DNA of 64,000 bases, taken from positions 1,674,001 through 1,738,000 of the forward strand of contig NZ_CP011930.1 in assembly GCF_001040945.1 (NCBI RefSeq), in the 5' to 3' direction. This document shows positions 10,669 to 17,608 of the stretch, piece by piece. The position numbers were made by a program, and so were the translations under genes. The notes beneath the pieces were generated by a model. That model was not told the origin of the DNA. It worked only from the letters and a program-made list of their open reading frames with translations, and did not search any database. Source of the DNA: Herbaspirillum seropedicae. Its GTDB lineage: Bacteria > Pseudomonadota > Gammaproteobacteria > Burkholderiales > Burkholderiaceae_D. Numbering within the stretch: position 1 is the first letter of the stretch; each line of letters starts with the position of its first letter.

Positions 10669-10689
10669 TTATCCACAGGTTTATGCACA
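10669..10689 (+). other. Two DnaA boxes, 12-base period
   Basis: TTATCCACA (10669-10677) and TTATGCACA (10681-10689) both fit the DnaA-box consensus TTWTNCACA and stand in the same orientation one turn apart. The 309-base gap 10586-10894 around them has no gene. It also holds a small palindrome at 10739-10751 and the terminator at 10767-10792. Confidence 0.5.
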
Positions 10690-10766
10690 CAAATCGGGGA
10701 TAAGTTTCCTGTGGGGACGGGGCTTTGGGAGCCGTTGCGCAAATTATTTGCAAAACTGCGGGCCAT

Positions 10767-10792
10767 AAAAAAGGCCCTCGCATGCGAGAGCC
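10767..10792 (-). terminator. Rho-independent terminator of the PAAR module
   Basis: Read on the minus strand, an 8-bp stem with one G-U pair (10792-10785 with 10780-10773) and a CATG loop is followed by six T. It lies about 100 bases after the stop of the lipoprotein gene and closes that three-gene unit. Confidence 0.85.
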
Positions 10793-10894
10793 ATTTTCAG
10801 ATGTGTTCGTTGCAGCCCGGGCAATGTGGATTGGTGTTGCCGGTTCTCGCCTTGCCTTCAAAAAAGCCGTTCTGGCCGGGGTTTTTGAATCCTC

Positions 10895-11263
10895 TCAGAA
10901 ATGTCTTTTTCCGGAGAGGGGGTGATTATATAGCCTGGATAAAAAAAATGATACGGTCGACGGCAGAAAATTATTTAGCGGAGAAGCCGCCGGATGTTCC
11001 TGGGTGAACGGGTAGCCTGCTTCGTACAGGATCCATCCTTTGCCCTGCGCGCAGGCGGCTTCACGATACATGAAGGCCTTGACGATCTGTTCCCTGCCCA
11101 AGGCGCAGGTTTCGCCTTTACGCACGACGAAGGCAACTTCGTCGGCCTCATCGGCTGCCCTGAATACCGGCACATCCTGCGTTGCATGCCACTTGCCCTC
11201 AGGCTTGCTACAGCCATGCAGGAGTAGCGTAGCGGTCAGTAAAAGGAGCCGAGGGCTTTTCAT
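10895..11263 (-). CDS. Small lipoprotein, candidate immunity protein
   Basis: The 122-residue product starts with a lipoprotein signal (MKSPRLLLLTATLLLHGCSK, lipidated Cys at 18), so it should be anchored in a membrane facing the periplasm. Four further cysteines in the mature part could form disulfides. I recognise no family. Its ATG overlaps the stop of the upstream hydrolase-like gene (ATGA), so the two are translationally coupled. A periplasmic lipoprotein coupled to a PAAR-associated hydrolase is the usual form of a type VI effector/immunity pair; that role is inferred. The tail after the GYPFTQEH segment may be a frame-shifted or variable end. A remnant of a second copy lies at about 12888-12932. 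Confidence 0.75.
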   Translation of the reverse strand: MKSPRLLLLTATLLLHGCSKPEGKWHATQDVPVFRAADEADEVAFVVRKGETCALGREQIVKAFMYREAACAQGKGWILYEAGYPFTQEHPAASPLNNFLPSTVSFFLSRLYNHPLSGKRHF

Positions 11264-11808
11264 CGCCGGGGATAGTCGTTGGTCTTGACTGCGCGCTTGG
11301 AACGTTGGATCACGATGAGCAATTCTTTTGGCGAGACGCCGACATTGGATGCTGGCGCGAACAGAAACCGTGGATCGTGAGCCAGTATGCCAATGCTTTC
11401 GAGCACATCGGCCACGTTGGTGGAGCAGCTATTTGACACCAGATTATATGGTGCGTCTGCCCGGATTCTACGTTCAAGTTCTTGCTGTATCTTCTCTTTT
11501 TCAATCTGTGCGACGCGAAGTACTACGCCGAGAGAGTCTCGATAGGAATTGTCCGCAAGATATTTGGTCCGTGCGCGCTTGTCGTAGCCCTTGTGCGCCA
11601 TCCCGTAAACAGTGCCGCCAACATCGATAGCGACATGACCCCATTGTGATCCGCTGCTGATCAGGCGACCGTCGCTGACGATAACTTCGATGGTCGTCGA
11701 GTCAGTATTGATGGGCTTTGGAAGGTTGTCTGCATGAGGCGTTGTCTTTACCTTGCCGACCAGCCGAAGGGTTTCGCCGTCGGGGCTTTTGATGGTCTGA
11801 TCGGCCAT
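11260..11808 (-). CDS. Permuted NlpC/P60 (LRAT-like) hydrolase, candidate type VI effector
   Basis: A 182-residue protein starting MADQTIKSPDG. A histidine in SQWGHVAIDVGG (about residue 61) comes before a cysteine in YNLVSNSCSTNVADVL (about residue 132). That His-then-Cys order matches circularly permuted papain-like enzymes (LRAT/YiiX type, whose hallmark is NCEHF). Such enzymes act on lipids or on peptidoglycan amide bonds. The ATG at 11808 lies 4 bases after the stop of the PAAR gene, and the 3' end overlaps the lipoprotein gene. There is no signal peptide, consistent with export by PAAR rather than Sec. The effector role is inferred from motif and context. An upstream in-frame TTG at 11826 is less likely. 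Confidence 0.75.
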   Translation of the reverse strand: MADQTIKSPDGETLRLVGKVKTTPHADNLPKPINTDSTTIEVIVSDGRLISSGSQWGHVAIDVGGTVYGMAHKGYDKRARTKYLADNSYRDSLGVVLRVAQIEKEKIQQELERRIRADAPYNLVSNSCSTNVADVLESIGILAHDPRFLFAPASNVGVSPKELLIVIQRSKRAVKTNDYPRR

Positions 11809-11812
11809 TGTT

Positions 11813-12313
11813 TTACCCTGCCACAAAAAAACTGACTTGCTCTGCTTGCTGGCCGGTCAGGTGGAAATGCGTCCTGCCCGCGTCGTCGGTTGTTCCATAC
11901 TCGATCTCACCATCTTGCGTCTGGCACGCGTAGTAGGTGTGGGGCATCGGCTGTCCATTGGAGTCGAGCAGCACATAGCGATCATCAAACCCTGCGCCGT
12001 CCATGAACGCCTGGGCGGCCGTTAGTTCTTTCGGGGCGGCGCGCTCGGCCAGTAGTACGGCGCCACAGCTGGTGATGTCGCCCTCGAGCGCGCTGCGAAC
12101 CCCGAAGACGCTCATTCCAGATGCCTGCGAAATGGTGTGTCGATGGGGTGCGCATTTTGGGCAAAAAACGATATCGCCCAAGCGCGCCTGGGCGATTCCC
12201 CCGTTCCAGGTACTTTGCCGGAAACCGGTCATTACGATGCCTCCATGACTGGTCTTGTCGCCCAGCCAACTCATTCCTTTGCCGTTGAAAGTGGGTCGCG
12301 CCGCTCCGTTCAT
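11813..12313 (-). CDS. PAAR-domain protein with C-terminal extension
   Basis: PAAR proteins form the sharp tip on the VgrG spike of type VI secretion and carry effectors. In this 166-residue product the PAAR pattern spans about residues 10-95 (LGDKTSHGGIVMTG, ARLGDIVFCPKCAPHRH, VFGVRSALEGDITSCGAVL), with the Cys and His needed to bind zinc. The remaining 60 residues form an extension (FDDRYVLLDSNGQPMPHTYY, TDDAGRTHFHLTG) found on PAAR proteins as a likely effector adaptor. AAGGAG lies 7 bases before the ATG at 12313, which decides the start over an upstream ATG at 12382. It is first of three coupled genes. No vgrG or other type VI core gene is in the window. Confidence 0.9.
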   Translation of the reverse strand: MNGAARPTFNGKGMSWLGDKTSHGGIVMTGFRQSTWNGGIAQARLGDIVFCPKCAPHRHTISQASGMSVFGVRSALEGDITSCGAVLLAERAAPKELTAAQAFMDGAGFDDRYVLLDSNGQPMPHTYYACQTQDGEIEYGTTDDAGRTHFHLTGQQAEQVSFFVAG

Positions 12314-12837
12314 GCTGTTCTCCTTCTGGGCATAGTGAGCGCTCCTTTCCCGCGTCAAGGGCAAAGCCAATCTGTGACGCATAGGATTGAATCGGATTGG
12401 AAGGGCGCTCTGGATTGGTCTTGTCGCGGCTACTGGGCCGGACTTGGTGGCGGCAAGTATTCCTCAATTGCTTTTGTGGTGGCGCATGAAGGGCGGCTTA
12501 CTCAGCATTTTTCAAAAACATTTGAACGTGCAGGTCTATGCGATGGCCGGGCGCCGGCTTTGTTTGCGGTCCGTCACTTCTGTCCTTGGTTTGAGCTTTT
12601 TGGCAGGGTGAGCCGGTAGTGAAGTGGGTAAGCCAACGAAAGTCGGCAGTGGTCAGATGCCAGGCTCATCAGCCCATCGAATCCAGAGATCGATGGTGAA
12701 GTCATTCAAGGCGACTTCGCTTGCCATGAGTTTTTTGTGAGAACCGCAAGGGCGGCCATACCCGGCAAGATCAAGTGTCCCAAGCGGAGTTGTGCAGTAC
12801 TTGTCCGCACAGTGCTGTAGATTCTTGATCTACCAAA
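12314..12837. other. Gene-poor, lower-GC stretch between the two accessory modules
   Basis: No convincing gene. The plus-strand frame 12632-12820 stays open for 63 codons and reads like protein (EIDGEVIQGDFACHEFFVRT) but has no start codon or ribosome site, so it may be a gene relic. The rest holds the promoter of the PAAR module near 12320-12400. Confidence 0.4.
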
Positions 12838-12861
12838 GAAAAACGCACCCATGTGGGTGCG
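12838..12861 (-). terminator. Rho-independent terminator after the DUF2515-like module
   Basis: On the minus strand an 8-bp perfect stem (12861-12854 with 12851-12844) with a CA loop is followed by five T. It lies about 110 bases past the stop of the upstream lipoprotein gene and beyond the gene fragment at 12888-12932, so both are inside the same transcript. Confidence 0.85.
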
Positions 12862-12887
12862 CGTTCCGTTTCAACGGGTAGCCTGCT

Positions 12888-12932
12888 CGGGTAGCCTGCT
12901 TCGTGCATGATCCCTCCTTTGCCCTGCAGACA
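12888..12932 (-). pseudogene. Fragment of a second copy of the small lipoprotein gene
   Basis: Fifteen codons read CLQGKGGIMHEAGYP, matching CAQGKGWILYEAGYP near the C-terminal end of the lipoprotein encoded at 10895-11263. DNA similarity is also visible: both have CGGGTAGCCTGCTTCGT, then GATCC, then TCCTTTGCCCTGC. The piece GGGTAGCCTGCT is itself repeated in tandem just downstream. No start or N-terminal half remains, so this is a relic of a duplicated immunity-type gene. Confidence 0.7.
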
Positions 12933-12972
12933 GGAGATGTTCACGGCAGGCAATCCAGTCAGCGTGAAGAGA

Positions 12973-13842
12973 TCAGGGCAGCTTTGGGTCCTGGTAGCTC
13001 TCGTCGATCGCCACCCCTTGTTGTCTGAGAACTTGCTCGGCGCGCTCCCTGTCCTGTTTGAGCAGCTTCAGTTCTTCCGGCAAGGCGGCTTGCCAGTCGG
13101 CTCTCCTGGCCGGGCCGACGATCCGGCGGGCCTCCTCGTTGGCGCCGTTCAGGGAGAGTTTGACGAAATACGCTCCCTTCTTGTTGACATCCTTGCGCTG
13201 GGGGTCCCGGGTCAAGGTCAACATGAGATAGGCGTTCTCCAGCTGGAAGCGCCACATGGTGTCGTCGGGCATGCTCATCCACTCTTGCAGCGAGAGCGGG
13301 TAGTCCGGATCCAGGGCATAGGTGCGGGAGCTCAATGCATAGCGCAGGGCAGTGCTGCCCTTGAGGCGCGGATGGCCGCGTCCCACATAACGTTGCCAGC
13401 CCGCCTTGCGGATTTCCTGTAGCAGCGCCAGGAAGCGCTGACGCGCCAGGTCATGCGGTATTTCCTCTTCGGTCGCCAGACCCGCATACACGTGCCACTC
13501 GACAATATCTTCACTGGCAAAGTTGGGATCATCGCTTCCCGAAATACCGAGCACGTCCTTGATCACGGCGACGTGATTTCCCGTCTTGACCTGGACGGTC
13601 CCCAGTGCATTGCGCGGCCAGTCCAGCGAATAGAAATTGACGTTGGGCGGCCGGTTGAGCAATTTGATCTGGTGCGGGTAGCGCGCAAGCAATGCCTTGC
13701 CGGACTGGTTGGGCGTGATTTCGATGGTTTCGGGCATCTTCTGGACGTTCTCGTTGTGGTCGGGTGAGCAAGCGCTGACAAGTGTGACGAGCAGGGCTGC
13801 AGACAAGGTCGCGCCAAGGCGCATCAGGCGTTTTCGTATCAT
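12973..13842 (-). CDS. Lipoprotein of unknown family, partner of the DUF2515-like gene
   Basis: A 289-residue lipoprotein: basic start MIRKRLMRLG, hydrophobic core, lipobox VSACS with Cys at about 25. The mature part (YSLDWPRNALGTVQVKTG, EDIVEWHVYAGLATEEEIPH, IRKAGWQRYVGRGHPRLKG) has no family I can name. The ATG at 13842 is preferred to upstream in-frame codons because it puts the signal peptide at the N terminus. The gene begins 14 bases after the upstream stop on the same strand and ends just before a gene relic and a terminator. By position it could be the immunity protein for the upstream product; no motif proves this. Confidence 0.75.
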   Translation of the reverse strand: MIRKRLMRLGATLSAALLVTLVSACSPDHNENVQKMPETIEITPNQSGKALLARYPHQIKLLNRPPNVNFYSLDWPRNALGTVQVKTGNHVAVIKDVLGISGSDDPNFASEDIVEWHVYAGLATEEEIPHDLARQRFLALLQEIRKAGWQRYVGRGHPRLKGSTALRYALSSRTYALDPDYPLSLQEWMSMPDDTMWRFQLENAYLMLTLTRDPQRKDVNKKGAYFVKLSLNGANEEARRIVGPARRADWQAALPEELKLLKQDRERAEQVLRQQGVAIDESYQDPKLP

Positions 13843-13856
13843 CGCAGTGGTGGCAT

Positions 13857-14861
13857 TCAGAGCGGTGCGCCAAACATGTAGGTCGGTTGATAGTTCTGCA
13901 TTTGGTCCATGTTGACCCAACCCGCCATCGCATTCAACTGGCTTTCCATGTACGCTCCTTGCCTTTGCATCAGGTCATGGAAGATATCGGCGACGCTGGT
14001 AATCCATTGCATACGACTCTGGAAATCTTCCAGAACGGTCTCCTTGGGCGCCTCTGATTTCAATTTCTGGTCGTCGATGTCGCAGGCGCTGGTGAAGGCC
14101 ATCTGGAGTTTTGGGGAGAGCGAGCGGATGCCGCGCAAGCGCTGCACCCATACCCAACGTGCAAAACAGGCGTCATCGTAGATCAGGGGTTGCAATATCA
14201 CGCCTTGCTCATGATTGGCGATGGCGATGAGATGTTGGTACTTCAGTCGTTCCTGGTCTTCGCCCGGCCTGCTGGATTCGATCTGCTTGACCAGGTCGAA
14301 TGCCTCGACGATGTGGTCGTGCCTGTGCATGTTGGCGATCTTGGGCAGCGCTTCATCCATCCAGGGATAGTTGGCTACCTGGTCCTTGACCGGCTTGATG
14401 TAGGCAGAGGCGTCCCGGCACGAGACGCACTGATCGAAACTGTTGCGAAAGCGTGTGTAATACCAGTGCCATCCGCTGATGTCATAGAACAGCCACAGAT
14501 TGCCTTTTGCCAAGCCCTTGAATACCGGATCGATGATCGGCACCCGCAGATCGTCCAGTGAACAGGCCACCGTCTTGCTGGCGAAGGCGCCCAGCGCCAT
14601 CCAGTAGAAGCGCCCCTTCTTGGTCGGCTCGCCATAGTCTTCCTTCTCCAGATAGAAGCGAGCATACGTGGCGGAGATGCGCCGGGCGCGGTCACTGAAG
14701 ACCGGGATGATGGAGCCTTCGTTGCGTCCATGCAGGGTGCACAGGCGCTTGGTGCTCATCTGCTGGATCATCGACCACATCAGGTTGCAGTCGCACTTCA
14801 GTTCCTTGCAGGATTTTTCCGTCGTATTGGTCTGCGACTCTACTTTGTCCGGAGCGCCCAT
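13857..14861 (-). CDS. DUF2515-like protein, candidate type VI-associated effector
   Basis: A 334-residue soluble protein with no signal peptide. The segments TLHGRNEGSIIPVF, SATYARFYLEKEDYG, FYWMALGAFASKTVACSL and WLFYDISGWHWYYTRF look to me like the proteobacterial branch of DUF2515, whose members are often encoded with PAAR or VgrG genes; this rests on memory of the family pattern, not a search. The N-terminal part has four closely spaced cysteines (KSCKELKCDC, RLCTLHG) that could bind metal. It overlaps the preceding short ORF by 22 bases and is followed at once by a lipoprotein gene. The biochemical activity is unknown. Confidence 0.7.
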   Translation of the reverse strand: MGAPDKVESQTNTTEKSCKELKCDCNLMWSMIQQMSTKRLCTLHGRNEGSIIPVFSDRARRISATYARFYLEKEDYGEPTKKGRFYWMALGAFASKTVACSLDDLRVPIIDPVFKGLAKGNLWLFYDISGWHWYYTRFRNSFDQCVSCRDASAYIKPVKDQVANYPWMDEALPKIANMHRHDHIVEAFDLVKQIESSRPGEDQERLKYQHLIAIANHEQGVILQPLIYDDACFARWVWVQRLRGIRSLSPKLQMAFTSACDIDDQKLKSEAPKETVLEDFQSRMQWITSVADIFHDLMQRQGAYMESQLNAMAGWVNMDQMQNYQPTYMFGAPL

Positions 14862-15079
14862 TGAGTGTGTCCTGTTGATTTATCTGTTTCGCGATCAGCT
14901 CTGGCCGCAACGACCTTGAGCCGCTCCATGGCAAATTCCGCGTCCTCATGGTGGTCAGGCGCGCGATGCCAGAGGCCAGCGCCGAACAGGGGCGCGAGGA
15001 CAGCGGAGGGGGCCTCCGAAGTGGCCAGGTTCAATGGCAGCAGACCTTGGCCCGAAGAGTTCGGGGAAGCGGGAATCAT
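14840..15079 (-). CDS. Short protein at the head of the DUF2515-like module
   Basis: A 79-residue ORF starting MIPASPNSSGQGLLPLN, with GAGG about 8 bases before the ATG, overlapping the DUF2515-like gene start. It has no signal peptide, no membrane segment and no recognised domain; the C-terminal half is charged (DHHEDAEFAMERLKVVAARA). Position and coupling suggest a small adaptor or chaperone for the next product, but this is only an inference. The same frame is open further upstream to 15328, so the true start could be earlier. Confidence 0.5.
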   Translation of the reverse strand: MIPASPNSSGQGLLPLNLATSEAPSAVLAPLFGAGLWHRAPDHHEDAEFAMERLKVVAARADRETDKSTGHTQWALRTK

Positions 15080-15302
15080 GTGCTTGGCCTCATTGTCGTT
15101 GTCATTATCCCCATCGGCGGGCGATGGATTGTTTGTGACCTGTTTGCGCAAAGACAAATGTTGCGATGACGGTGCGCCTTGCTGGCATAAGCGACTTAGA
15201 GACAGGCAGTCGGGGAAAAAGTTCTCGCCGGCTGCGAGGGTGTTCGACACACGGAGGATGGGGGGGTGATGCTGAAAGAAGTTAGCCAATCCTGCAGACA
15301 AT

Positions 15303-15336
15303 AAAAAACCCGCTGTGTCGGCAGACATGCGGGTTT
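15303..15336 (-). terminator. Rho-independent terminator of tRNA-Leu
   Basis: On the minus strand AAACCCGC pairs with GCGGGTTT (15336-15329 with 15313-15306) and is followed by a T-run. It lies 43 bases past the 3' end of tRNA-Leu, the only upstream gene on this strand. The 15080-15302 stretch beyond it holds the promoter region of the accessory module and no other gene. Confidence 0.85.
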
Positions 15337-15378
15337 AAGAACATCATCGGACTTCGTTCAATACTAACTAATACTGTG

Positions 15379-15463
15379 TGGTGCCGGGAGCCGGAATCGA
15401 ACCGGCACGCCTTGCGGCGCGGGATTTTGAGTCCCGTGCGTCTACCTATTCCGCCATCCCGGC
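15379..15463 (-). tRNA. tRNA-Leu (anticodon CAA)
   Basis: Read on the minus strand, the 85-base gene begins GCCGGGATGGCGGAA and ends with TTCGATTCCGGC, the matching acceptor strand and an encoded CCA (15381-15379). The acceptor stem is GCCGGGA/TCCCGGC, the anticodon loop is CTCAAAA (anticodon CAA), and a long variable arm, as class II tRNAs require, follows the anticodon stem. It reads UUG codons. A terminator lies just downstream. The accessory type VI-like patch starts directly beyond it, a common insertion position, but no copy of the tRNA 3' end was found on the far side. Confidence 0.95.
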
Positions 15464-15541
15464 GACGCAAGCCGGCAATTATGTATGATTTCGCTCCGAG
15501 GAGCAAGCCCTCAACACGGTCAGCCATGCCGGGCGCGGAAA

Positions 15542-15979
15542 TTATTTACCGCACACCGCCTCGATGGCCCGCTCACCGGTGGAACCAGGGATGGGATCCT
15601 GCAATTTCACGTCCGAATACGCCAGCTGCGGCGCCAGCAGCAACTGCCCACGCCCATCGGCCTGCGCATACATCTTGCGGCTGCCAAAGCCCAACTGGCG
15701 GTTGCCGCAATCGAAGTAGGCCGTCGAGATCTCGGACAGGTAATACGTCTTGCTGCCCTGGCCCATCAACAGTTGCGGCCGGTGCCAGTTCAGCAGGATC
15801 TGTGCCTGGCGCACGCTGCGCGTAGTGACGATGCTGCTCTTGTCGATGAAGAAGCTGCCAATGCTGTTCTCACCCAGCGGCAACCATTCGGCATGGGCCG
15901 TCAGGCCAGTCGTGGCCAGCACCGCGCCCAGCAGCAGCGCTGCGCGCCGCGCAGAAAAAAAGGAAAACACACTATCCAT
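15542..15979 (-). CDS. Exported surface-adhesin E-like protein
   Basis: A 145-residue protein with a signal peptide (cleavage after LTAHA) and a mature part beginning EWLPLGENSIGSFFIDKSSI, typical of the Adhesin_E family of small secreted beta-rich proteins. Two cysteines (FDCGN and the C-terminal AVCGK) could form a disulfide. Members occur widely in betaproteobacteria with unknown roles; the adhesin name comes from a Haemophilus relative. It ends 78 bases from the tRNA-Leu gene. A possible tiny membrane-protein gene lies just upstream. Confidence 0.8.
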   Translation of the reverse strand: MDSVFSFFSARRAALLLGAVLATTGLTAHAEWLPLGENSIGSFFIDKSSIVTTRSVRQAQILLNWHRPQLLMGQGSKTYYLSEISTAYFDCGNRQLGFGSRKMYAQADGRGQLLLAPQLAYSDVKLQDPIPGSTGERAIEAVCGK

Positions 15980-15997
15980 ATCGGGGCCGGCGTCGCG

Positions 15998-16117
15998 TCA
16001 GCTCATCATCATGGCCAGCATGGCGACATCGTCTTCCAGCATCAGGATCAGCACGATGCTCCAGAAGAGCAGTTGCGCCAGCACCCAGTGCTTTGCCGTG
16101 TCCAGCCTTGCCACCAT
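15998..16117 (-). CDS. Possible 39-residue membrane peptide
   Basis: A short ORF (MVARLDTAKHWVLAQ..., ending MLAMMMS) has one clear hydrophobic helix, about residues 12-27. AGGTTGG precedes the ATG, and the gene ends 18 bases before the Adhesin_E-like gene. I know no homologue. Codon use and the helix make it plausible, but it could be chance. Confidence 0.4.
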   Translation of the reverse strand: MVARLDTAKHWVLAQLLFWSIVLILMLEDDVAMLAMMMS

Positions 16118-16294
16118 GTCCAACCTGCCGATCGCGAGAAATTGAGTTGCAGTAATCCTAACATGTCTACGCAAATTGACATGCTGCAATCTCAGGGAAA
16201 TCGCCGGATGCCGCCGCAAGCAGGCAAAGGCAAGGGCAGGGGTAGGGGCAGGGCTGCTGACCGGACCCGCGCCGCCAGGTCCGGTCAGCGCCGC

Positions 16295-17374
16295 TCAGAT
16301 CGCTGCTGCAATCGCCTGGCCGACCTCGGCGGTGTTGCTCTTGCCGCCCAGGTCGGGCGTGGTGGGGCCATTGACCAGCACGGTCTCGATGGCGGCCAGC
16401 ATGGCGTCGTGGGCCTGGCGGTACTTGCCCTGGCCGTCGCCGAGGAAGTCCAGCATCATCGCGCCCGACCAGATCATGGCCACCGGGTTGGCGATGTTCT
16501 TGCCGAAGATGTCCGGGGCCGAGCCGTGCACGGGCTCGAACAGCGAGGGCAGTTCGCGGGTCGGGTTGATGTTGGCCGAGGGCGCAATGCCGATGGTGCC
16601 GGCGCAGGCCGGGCCGAGATCGGAGAGGATGTCGCCGAACAGGTTGGAGGCTACCACCACGTCGAAGCGATCCGGGTTCAGCACGAAGTGCGCGGTGAGG
16701 ATGTCGATGTGGTACTTGTCGCGGCGCACGTCGGGATACTTCGCGCCCATGGCTTCGACGCGCTCATCCCAGTAGGGCATGGTGATGGCGATGCCGTTGG
16801 ACTTGGTGGCCGAGGTGAGGTGCTTCTTGGGGCGGCTTTGCGCCAGGTCGAAGGCGAACTTGAGGATGCGGTCGGTGCCTTTGCGGCTGAACACCGATTC
16901 CTGGATCACGGTCTCGCGCTCGGTGCCTTCGTACATGCGACCGCCGATGGAGGAATATTCGCCTTCGGTGTTCTCGCGCACGACGTAGAAGTCGATGTCG
17001 CCAGGCTTGCGGTTGGCCAGCGGGCAGGGCACGCCGGGCATCAGGCGCACCGGGCGCAGGTTGACGTAGAGGTCGAAGTCGCGCCGGAACTTGAGCAACG
17101 AACCCCACAGCGAGACGTGGTCCGGCACCGTGGCCGGCCAGCCGACCGCGCCGAAGTAGATCGCTTCGAATCCCTTCAACTGCTCGAACCAGTCGTCGGG
17201 CATCATCTTGCCGTGCTCGGCGTAGTAGTTGCAGTGGGCCCAGTCGAAGTGGGTGAATTCGATGTCGATGCCGAATTTCTTGCTGGCGGCCTGGACTGCG
17301 CGCAGGCCTTCGGGCATGACTTCCTGGCCGATGCCGTCGCCGGCGATGACGGCGATCCTGTGGGTCTTGCTCAT
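16295..17374 (-). CDS. dmlA: D-malate/tartrate dehydrogenase (decarboxylating)
   Basis: A 359-residue member of the isocitrate/isopropylmalate dehydrogenase family. It starts HRIAVIAGDGIGQEVMPEGL; the substrate-binding region is LKFRRDFDLYVNLRPVRLMP, followed by VVRENTEGEYSSIGG; the Mg-binding region is NLFGDILSDLG; and the NAD+ site is EPVHGSAPDIFGKNIANP. This pattern marks the DmlA/TtuC branch, which oxidises D-malate or tartrate to pyruvate, oxaloglycolate or glycerate, rather than LeuB. GAGGAG precedes the ATG. A palindrome at 17517-17527 is shared with the promoter of the LysR gene at 18719, which suggests that regulator controls it. Confidence 0.92.
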   Translation of the reverse strand: MSKTHRIAVIAGDGIGQEVMPEGLRAVQAASKKFGIDIEFTHFDWAHCNYYAEHGKMMPDDWFEQLKGFEAIYFGAVGWPATVPDHVSLWGSLLKFRRDFDLYVNLRPVRLMPGVPCPLANRKPGDIDFYVVRENTEGEYSSIGGRMYEGTERETVIQESVFSRKGTDRILKFAFDLAQSRPKKHLTSATKSNGIAITMPYWDERVEAMGAKYPDVRRDKYHIDILTAHFVLNPDRFDVVVASNLFGDILSDLGPACAGTIGIAPSANINPTRELPSLFEPVHGSAPDIFGKNIANPVAMIWSGAMMLDFLGDGQGKYRQAHDAMLAAIETVLVNGPTTPDLGGKSNTAEVGQAIAAAI

Positions 17375-17516
17375 CTCTTGTGCTCCTCTGCTCTGACTGG
17401 ACGATGGAAGGCGGGCGCATCACGGACTCATCAAGAGTTCACGGCGAGCGCGTCATGGGCTTCATCATAGAGCGCTTCCCTGTTGCGATCATCCACGAAC
17501 TGGTGATTCCATAAAA

Positions 17517-17527
17517 CACGAATCGTG
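17517..17527. promoter_or_regulatory. Candidate LysR operator upstream of dmlA
   Basis: CACGAATCGTG, an 11-base odd palindrome, lies about 145 bases upstream of the dehydrogenase start. CACGGATCGTG at 18688-18698 before the LysR gene differs only at the central base. Confidence 0.5.
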
Positions 17528-17608
17528 AATGATGCCGAAAACGCCAGGCGACAAAAAAGGCGCTGCCAGCACGGTCAGCGCCTCATCGACGGCCCAGGGG
17601 AGGGCGGA

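Noticed and set aside
12632..12820. Protein-like open frame on the plus strand in the gap between accessory modules
   Set aside because: 63 codons without a start codon or ribosome site; the peptide looks protein-like but matches nothing I know, so it is only noted as a possible relic.
15379..15463. tRNA-Leu as the integration site of a mobile island
   Set aside because: I looked for a copy of the tRNA 3' end and for an integrase in 10.5-15.4 kb and saw neither. It remains only a possibility.
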